DNA of 18,933 nt from positions 1-18,933 of the forward strand of contig JBKHBQ010000048.1 of assembly GCA_046542305.1 (NCBI GenBank). Reading direction: 5' to 3'. Below are positions 15,601 through 18,933 of this stretch, in pieces (position 1 is the first letter of the stretch; each line of letters begins with the position of its first letter). Source of the DNA: JBKHBQ01 sp046542305 (GTDB taxonomy: Bacteria > Bacteroidota > Bacteroidia > Bacteroidales > 4484-276). The position numbers and the translations under genes were made by a program. The notes below the pieces were generated by a model. It did no database searches, was not told the DNA's origin, and was given only the letters and a program-made list of their open reading frames with translations.

Positions 15601-15740
15601 ACTACCACATCGGGAAGAACAAGCTGGGGCATCTCCATGCTCTCTGAATAATTCTCGCTGGTTTGTTGCGCGCCGGCTGTCAACGACAGTATAAGCATCA
15701 CACAAACAAGTGTAAACATGTTAGCTCTCATAGTTATCAT
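12678..15740 (-). CDS. T9SS-exported surface protein with cohesin-like, PKD/SprB-like and Ig-like domains
   Basis: This 1020-aa multidomain protein has a signal peptide (about 1-25, ending TAGA-QQ). About residues 38-166 resemble a cohesin fold: LPDVVVSPGEDFSVELLAND, then LSLTITFSRYVV, and finally GVVGTIPFIAQEDGYTELTITQFEVNG. PKD/SprB-like repeats follow; two of about 75 residues are near duplicates (about 257-330 and 332-406), each beginning LPxVTCPE and ending in a Cys-rich GCxNSC motif. An Ig-like domain (about 570-655) shows ITMQPQDVAEAFGGTVTL and DAGNYMADLTNACG. The C-terminus from about 945 is a type A sorting domain (IYPNPASDILNVSSAKAIEK, then ELRNGFYLVKV). It should be secreted and attached to the cell surface. 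Adhesion or scaffolding is inferred. ATG 15731 is an alternative start. Confidence 0.9.
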   Translation of the reverse strand: MITMRANMFTLVCVMLILSLTAGAQQTSENYSESMEMPQLVLPDVVVSPGEDFSVELLANDLADVETLSLTITFSRYVVENQGSSVSGGIFDNDDYQSTITDYDQGRIRMSFIATGTDYFSGSGVVGTIPFIAQEDGYTELTITQFEVNGESYLDYVENGSVEISICEDPVADAGEDAAICEGNDMLLNGTAENYSEILWETDGDGVFADAAALETTYTPGAEDILNGNVNLCLTAYAQGICEDVTDCMELTINPLPEVTCPEDMMICADEAAFVLEGAAPEGGLYSGIGVEEGIFDPAATGAGSFEISYTYTNENGCINSCIFMISVNDLPVVTCPEEFFVCESEESFELTGALPEGGVYYDAEGIAVTVFDPAVGAGTYGFSYVYTDPETGCQNSCGFDITVNSLPDLTSVDLVITEDGTTWEQVSGGLDEGYALCLNTDTEGYLLNIADLAATEYLMQGYYGFYLATTPAGFFEYWDNRGVNENAATGTWQAQMWQIINGNEPMFYVKIDEVDFMLVDGLQLDFAGVETFLAIPGNYPIGNYTFEGTVQDMNGCVSEIETVTMDINSEPLITMQPQDVAEAFGGTVTLSVLSPNAETYQWYGPQGLIEGAVEAELVIENLTRTDAGNYMADLTNACGMTSSEAAFVEVLPWQQVLTLDNAVNGISTHLDLVDCELENVVAPIMEDLAAVEFMSMIYTPGGTSFCWDESKGAKFHMLEGQYPAQLVVSGYPDLGTEVELAAGWSLMPVWSMETVSSADIFEPLGDNLIFARSVETNDMYWPSAGVYSLTQLIPGKAYLVKLNEPATVNFDVQPARNLAAAVMPSAPSIWPRLTITGDAHSMSLAASATEVLVEGDYLGVFDASGNLCGLTVFANAEVAVNVFGNQNTSALTFKAFNPQTGTESIMVPEWNEQFDRADRFTANGLTIIEGFKAGQVSVNEITAENSTIYPNPASDILNVSSAKAIEKVSVMSLTGQIVMEQPAHANSISLNISELRNGFYLVKVTLTDGSFETHTIGVK

Positions 15741-15797
15741 ATTTTTAGTTTAAAATTGAATGATTAGCATGAACGTAAATCATGGAACAATACTTCG

Positions 15798-15828
15798 CAA
15801 AGATACATACTTAAAGGCTTTCAGCCAA
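15798..15828 (-). promoter_or_regulatory. Promoter of the cohesin-like surface protein gene
   Basis: On the minus strand TATCTTTG (plus 15798-15805) is an exact TAnnTTTG box. TTG (plus 15826-15828, within TTTTGG) lies exactly 20 bp upstream. The box ends 57 nt before the ATG at 15740, giving a leader of about 50 nt. Confidence 0.6.
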
Positions 15829-16248
15829 AAGAGGCACTAAAAAAATGAGTAGAAAACTAGCAAGCGGCTGATCTCAAACAACTTAATTGCTGCATAAGGA
15901 AAATTATTTAATTCAATTCTACACAACCAATAAATTCAAATATGTTCATAATGTCCTGATCCTTTTATTTGCAAGAATCATGATGATATAATAAGCAAAT
16001 TGCATAGGATATAACAGAAAAAATTTGCGTGAATTAAAATTTTGCGCCTAAACGCTTTGCAGGCCGGATCATTTTTTATGCAATAAACATTTGAGCCGTA
16101 TGTGCGTCACATATCATGATAACTGATCCGGTTTAATGTTGTTGCTGCATCACATTGGTTAATGCCAGGGATTACAACTCATTCAACCACAATAAAAACC
16201 GCGTTCAGATCTTGGAACAAGCAGGAAAGGACCGGCCTTATGTACCTG
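15829..16248. other. AT-rich gene-free stretch with two inverted repeats
   Basis: I see no gene here. CCGGATCA (16064-16071) and TGATCCGG (16124-16131) are inverted over 52 bp. Between them lies a 15-bp palindrome, TATGTG-CGT-CACATA (16099-16113). Neither is followed by a convincing T-run on the minus strand, so a terminator for the barrel gene at 16249 is not established. The stretch may hold distal regulatory sites for the surface protein gene downstream on the minus strand. Confidence 0.4.
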
Positions 16249-16845
16249 CTAATAGCTCCACAGCAATCCGACGTTGATGCCAAAATAATTAAGGGCATCG
16301 GTTTCGCTGGTCTGAAGGCCATAGTTATAGCGTGCATTAATGGTAAAGCCCATGCCTGTATAAGCATCCACCATGACCCCGATTTCAGGTGCCAGTCCTA
16401 ATTTCAGCGGATCTTCCTCGATGCGGTATAATCCGATATCCTTGCGATAAACCGCGTAAATACCTCCTGCATTCAGCCCAACGTAAGGACGCACATAGCT
16501 TCCCTCATTCATGTACCACGAAGCATTGAAGAAAAACGGAAAGGCATTGATGTAGTTGAAATGTGTTCCTGTTAGGGTGATGTTGTCCACCACAGTGGTT
16601 ATCTTATCTTTTTTCTCATAAAATACATTCCAATGGATGCCCCCGCCGATGCTGACATTGTTGTCCACAAATTTCCGACCTTCGAATCCAAACCCCCTGA
16701 AACTCGATTTTTCAATAAAATCCTGCGTAGGGCCGGTGGGAATGGACATTTCCCAGGTGATTGACCAATAGGTATCCTGTGCTGTGGCCAATTGTGCAAA
16801 TGCAATGATGAAGACAGATATGATGATTTTTTTCATGACGTTCAT
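16249..16845 (-). CDS. Outer-membrane beta-barrel protein (OmpW/porin-like fold)
   Basis: The 198-aa product has a signal peptide (MKKIIISVFIIAFAQLATAQ after a possible in-frame Met three codons upstream; ATG 16836 is the alternative start). The rest alternates polar and hydrophobic residues as in small barrels, with GGGIHWNVFYE, FFFNASWYMNE and VRPYVGLNAGGIYAVY. It ends LLWSY with a terminal aromatic residue, as expected of a barrel inserted by the BAM machinery. It is 17 bp downstream of the DUF4136 lipoprotein gene and very likely co-transcribed with it. No substrate can be inferred. Confidence 0.82.
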   Translation of the reverse strand: MNVMKKIIISVFIIAFAQLATAQDTYWSITWEMSIPTGPTQDFIEKSSFRGFGFEGRKFVDNNVSIGGGIHWNVFYEKKDKITTVVDNITLTGTHFNYINAFPFFFNASWYMNEGSYVRPYVGLNAGGIYAVYRKDIGLYRIEEDPLKLGLAPEIGVMVDAYTGMGFTINARYNYGLQTSETDALNYFGINVGLLWSY

Positions 16846-16862
16846 TTTTGAAGTTTATGACC

Positions 16863-17546
16863 TTATTTATCCGTATGATCCAGGTAGGGTGAATTCTCAA
16901 AAGCCTTGTCAATATTGAATTGGAGGCGTTCCTGTGTGTTTGCCACATTTCCGCTCAGCAGGCCGTTAACGGCTGCCTGCCATACCACGGGAATGGAGTC
17001 GTTGTTGGCCTGGCTGTCTTTCATATCGTGCATGTGCATCAGCAGGGTTCCCACTGTATAGCTGGAAATGTATCCGCCACCCCAGCCCGGGTAGTAAGGA
17101 TACCAGCCGTAGTAGTAATCGCTGCTTTTGAAATATGGCCAGTACCAGCCGGGATACCAGTACCAGTAATAAGGATAGTAATAATAAACACTGTAATTTT
17201 TTGTGGCCATGGCCGAAACAGTCACGATGACATCCGGGGGATTATTCTCAGGATCATCCTCTGCAACAAATCCATATTCTGTCATATTGGTTCTGACCAG
17301 ATCCAGGATAAAGGGATCGAGATCGCGGGATAAGTCAACATTGTTGCTATTGTCGATCGTGTCTTTCAGGTGAATTACGCTGTCGGGCATGGTGTAGGTT
17401 TTCAGTTCTTCAAAATTCTGATCTTCATCAAAGACCGTGGTCACCAGGTCGAGATCCGAATAACTGACAGAATCTGTCGGGTAACAACCTGCGAAAAAGA
17501 ACAGGGCAACAAAACCAGCCATAAAGATAAGCGATTGTGTTTTCAT
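16863..17546 (-). CDS. DUF4136-type lipoprotein with a Tyr/Trp-rich insert
   Basis: The 227-aa product has a lipoprotein signal (FFFAGC, Cys21). The layout fits DUF4136 envelope lipoproteins: a conserved start around residues 31-55 (DLDLVTTVFDEDQNFEELKTY), a middle part with DPFILDLVRTNMTEYGF and PPDVIVTVSAM, and an ending VWQAAVNGLLSG. Residues 118-160 form an unusually aromatic segment (YYYYPYYWYWYPGWYWPYF and a second block YYYGWYPYYPGWGGG). Such Tyr/Trp/Gly/Pro stretches occur in some members, and this one is long. The function of the family is unknown. It is the first gene of a two-gene unit with the barrel protein. Confidence 0.85.
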   Translation of the reverse strand: MKTQSLIFMAGFVALFFFAGCYPTDSVSYSDLDLVTTVFDEDQNFEELKTYTMPDSVIHLKDTIDNSNNVDLSRDLDPFILDLVRTNMTEYGFVAEDDPENNPPDVIVTVSAMATKNYSVYYYYPYYWYWYPGWYWPYFKSSDYYYGWYPYYPGWGGGYISSYTVGTLLMHMHDMKDSQANNDSIPVVWQAAVNGLLSGNVANTQERLQFNIDKAFENSPYLDHTDK

Positions 17547-17579
17547 AACAAGTCGGCTTTATTTTTAACATGAATCGCG

Positions 17580-17587
17580 CAAAGGTA
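17580..17587 (-). promoter_or_regulatory. -7 promoter box of the DUF4136/barrel operon
   Basis: On the minus strand TACCTTTG matches TAnnTTTG exactly and ends 33 nt before the ATG at 17546. The nearest TTG upstream (plus 17612-17614) is 24 bp away, longer than the usual spacing. Confidence 0.45.
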
Positions 17588-17818
17588 CATTAATGGCGGA
17601 TAATGACCGAGCAAAACTGCCCCTTTTTTGATATTCCTCAATTACCTGCACCATTATGAACCTACGCTGCACATATATTCGGCAATCCTGCTATTGATTT
17701 TCCTGGTGCTGCTGTCATTCAATTCCCGCGAAAACCACGGATACTTCCATATCGCCTGGAAATTCGTTTGTGTGCGACGGGTGCGCCATCAGGTACCTGA
17801 ATCCTTACGCAGGAGAGG

Positions 17819-18862
17819 TTACAACTCAGGTAAATCGATTTCCTTTTCGAGCATCAGGCGGTAAGCCACTGTAAAATTAATTTTCCCATATTCGATGCCC
17901 ACCGTATTATCGGTAGATCGGGCCCGGTAAACCTGAATGTAATACAGGGTGTTCATGCCTGCATACCACCTGCCGTGGTTGTATCCTGCCGCAAATCTTG
18001 ACGAAACATTCGACTGCAGGCTGAGGTGATGGTTAATCTCTTCCTGTCCTACCGGATTAACACGTATATAGCCGTAGCTGAGACCTGCATCTGCCGAAAG
18101 GGTCAGAAAAAACCGTTGCAGCGCCACAAAAGTATGGGCATATCCGAAACGGGCCGTGGTGGTGATGCCGTTTATCCGGTTGAAATCGTCGCCGGCATCG
18201 TCAGGGGCATAGATCAGGTCGTCGGGGATCAGTGAAGAATCGGCGTTGATTTCGTGATAATTGATGCCGCCGCTCATGATGACCGAGCCGGCACTCTGTC
18301 GTTGTGTTTCGGTTTGCAAAAAAGCTGCCCGATACGAAAAACGGTGCGGATTGAGGATGTGCGTATAGTTGGCCCCGGAGGAGAAAACCTTTACATCCGG
18401 CCGTTTCATGTAGGTATCTTGGGGCCAGTTGCGCAAAATGGATGCGCTGTTGCGGATATAGAAACCCTCGTAATTCTGAAGGAAAAGATCGAAGGTTCCG
18501 TGGCGCAGATTAAACTGAAACTGAATGTCGTAGTATGATGATTCGCCATACCTGGCCTGGCTGTCCTGGTCCACAATCTTGAAATCGATCCCCAGCCCGA
18601 TCCACTTGTAATTAAATCCGATGCCAAGGGTGGAACTTCCATTGGGCTGGTATTTGATCTCGGTGTTGTTGTCGCCCGAAATATTGAAGCGGATGAATTT
18701 GCTGTTCGAAAAAATCTTAAGCGTTAACGCTTTCGGATAGGTTTTAATGAATGCGGTATCGATTTCACTCCTGAACAGGTCGAGGGGATTCTGGGCAGTG
18801 AGGCTGTTCCATCCTGCAACGGTGATAATCACGCATGTTATCCACAATTTCATCATGGTCAT
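17819..18862 (-). CDS. DUF4421 family outer-membrane protein
   Basis: The 347-aa product begins with a signal peptide ending NSLTAQ (ATG 18853, codon 4, is an alternative start). The N-terminal stretch DTAFIKTYPKALTLKIFSNSK and the segment KYQPNGSSTLGIGFNYKWIGLGIDF are the recognisable DUF4421 pattern. Alternating aromatic/polar strands follow (YYDIQFQFNLRHGTFDLFLQNYEGFY, SGANYTHILN, ...), as expected of a beta-barrel. The role of the family is unknown. No exact promoter box is visible in the 71 bp left in the window, so transcription may start outside. The 272-bp gap after its stop toward the DUF4136 gene shows no clear terminator. Confidence 0.85.
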   Translation of the reverse strand: MTMMKLWITCVIITVAGWNSLTAQNPLDLFRSEIDTAFIKTYPKALTLKIFSNSKFIRFNISGDNNTEIKYQPNGSSTLGIGFNYKWIGLGIDFKIVDQDSQARYGESSYYDIQFQFNLRHGTFDLFLQNYEGFYIRNSASILRNWPQDTYMKRPDVKVFSSGANYTHILNPHRFSYRAAFLQTETQRQSAGSVIMSGGINYHEINADSSLIPDDLIYAPDDAGDDFNRINGITTTARFGYAHTFVALQRFFLTLSADAGLSYGYIRVNPVGQEEINHHLSLQSNVSSRFAAGYNHGRWYAGMNTLYYIQVYRARSTDNTVGIEYGKINFTVAYRLMLEKEIDLPEL

Positions 18863-18933
18863 TTTAAATACAAACGAAATAGTCCCTCACTTGTTTATCA
18901 CAGATGACCATAACCGCCCAGCCGGTCCTCTCA

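Noticed and set aside
16099..16113. Possible CRP/FNR site
   Set aside because: The half-sites TGTG and CACA are separated by only 3 bp, not the 6 bp of TGTGA-N6-TCACA.
17628..17864. 78-codon plus-strand frame with a hydrophobic segment
   Set aside because: It starts at TTG, has no promoter box, overlaps the 3' end of the DUF4421 gene and has an odd basic tail; probably chance.

Overview
This window reads as chromosomal DNA from a member of the Bacteroidota, probably Bacteroidales-like; I cannot place it lower. The evidence is a type IX secretion (T9SS) type A C-terminal sorting domain, a Reg_prop/Y_Y_Y two-component sensor, DUF4136 and DUF4421 envelope proteins, the gene run prs-rplY-pth, and promoters of the Bacteroidota form (TTG/TTTG, about 20 bp, TAnnTTTG). 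Exact TAnnTTTG boxes sit in front of most genes and decide several start codons. Shine-Dalgarno sequences are not evident.

Layout. 1-219: the 5' part of a tRNA-Ala(GGC) on the minus strand, divergent from the sensor kinase. 220-4861: a propeller-type membrane histidine kinase, a NarL/FixJ response regulator with its own promoter, and a secreted protein of unknown function made of two similar domains, closed by a strong terminator. 4981-6507: glycyl-tRNA synthetase, whose only visible promoter box lies 4 bp before the ATG. 6508-7235: a gene graveyard with a MazF/PemK-like toxin remnant starting directly at the glyS stop, a T9SS sorting-domain remnant, and a REP-like inverted repeat. 7236-8372: an AT-rich AAA ATPase/DUF4143 gene, preceded by six alternating 10-bp half-sites in exact 16-bp register. 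8558-10811: the housekeeping set pth, rplY (L25/Ctc) and prs on the minus strand, with a terminator-like hairpin between rplY and pth. 10894-11098: a complete tRNA-Leu(CAA) unit, divergent from prs. 11338-12567: a lipoprotein serpin with an inhibitory-type hinge. It converges, across a 14-bp-stem terminator, on a 1020-aa T9SS-exported protein (12678-15740) with an N-terminal cohesin-like domain, PKD/SprB-like repeats and an Ig-like domain. 16249-18862: three minus-strand envelope genes (beta-barrel protein, DUF4136 lipoprotein, DUF4421 barrel).

Working together: the kinase/regulator pair probably controls envelope or secreted functions, and the adjacent secreted two-domain protein is the closest candidate target or partner. 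prs, rplY, pth, glyS and the tRNAs form a translation and nucleotide housekeeping core. The ATPase/DUF4143 gene and the decayed genes beside it form a small accessory insertion between glyS and pth. The most distinctive unexplained structure is the operator-like array at 8389-8478, which overlaps the predicted promoter of the ATPase gene.
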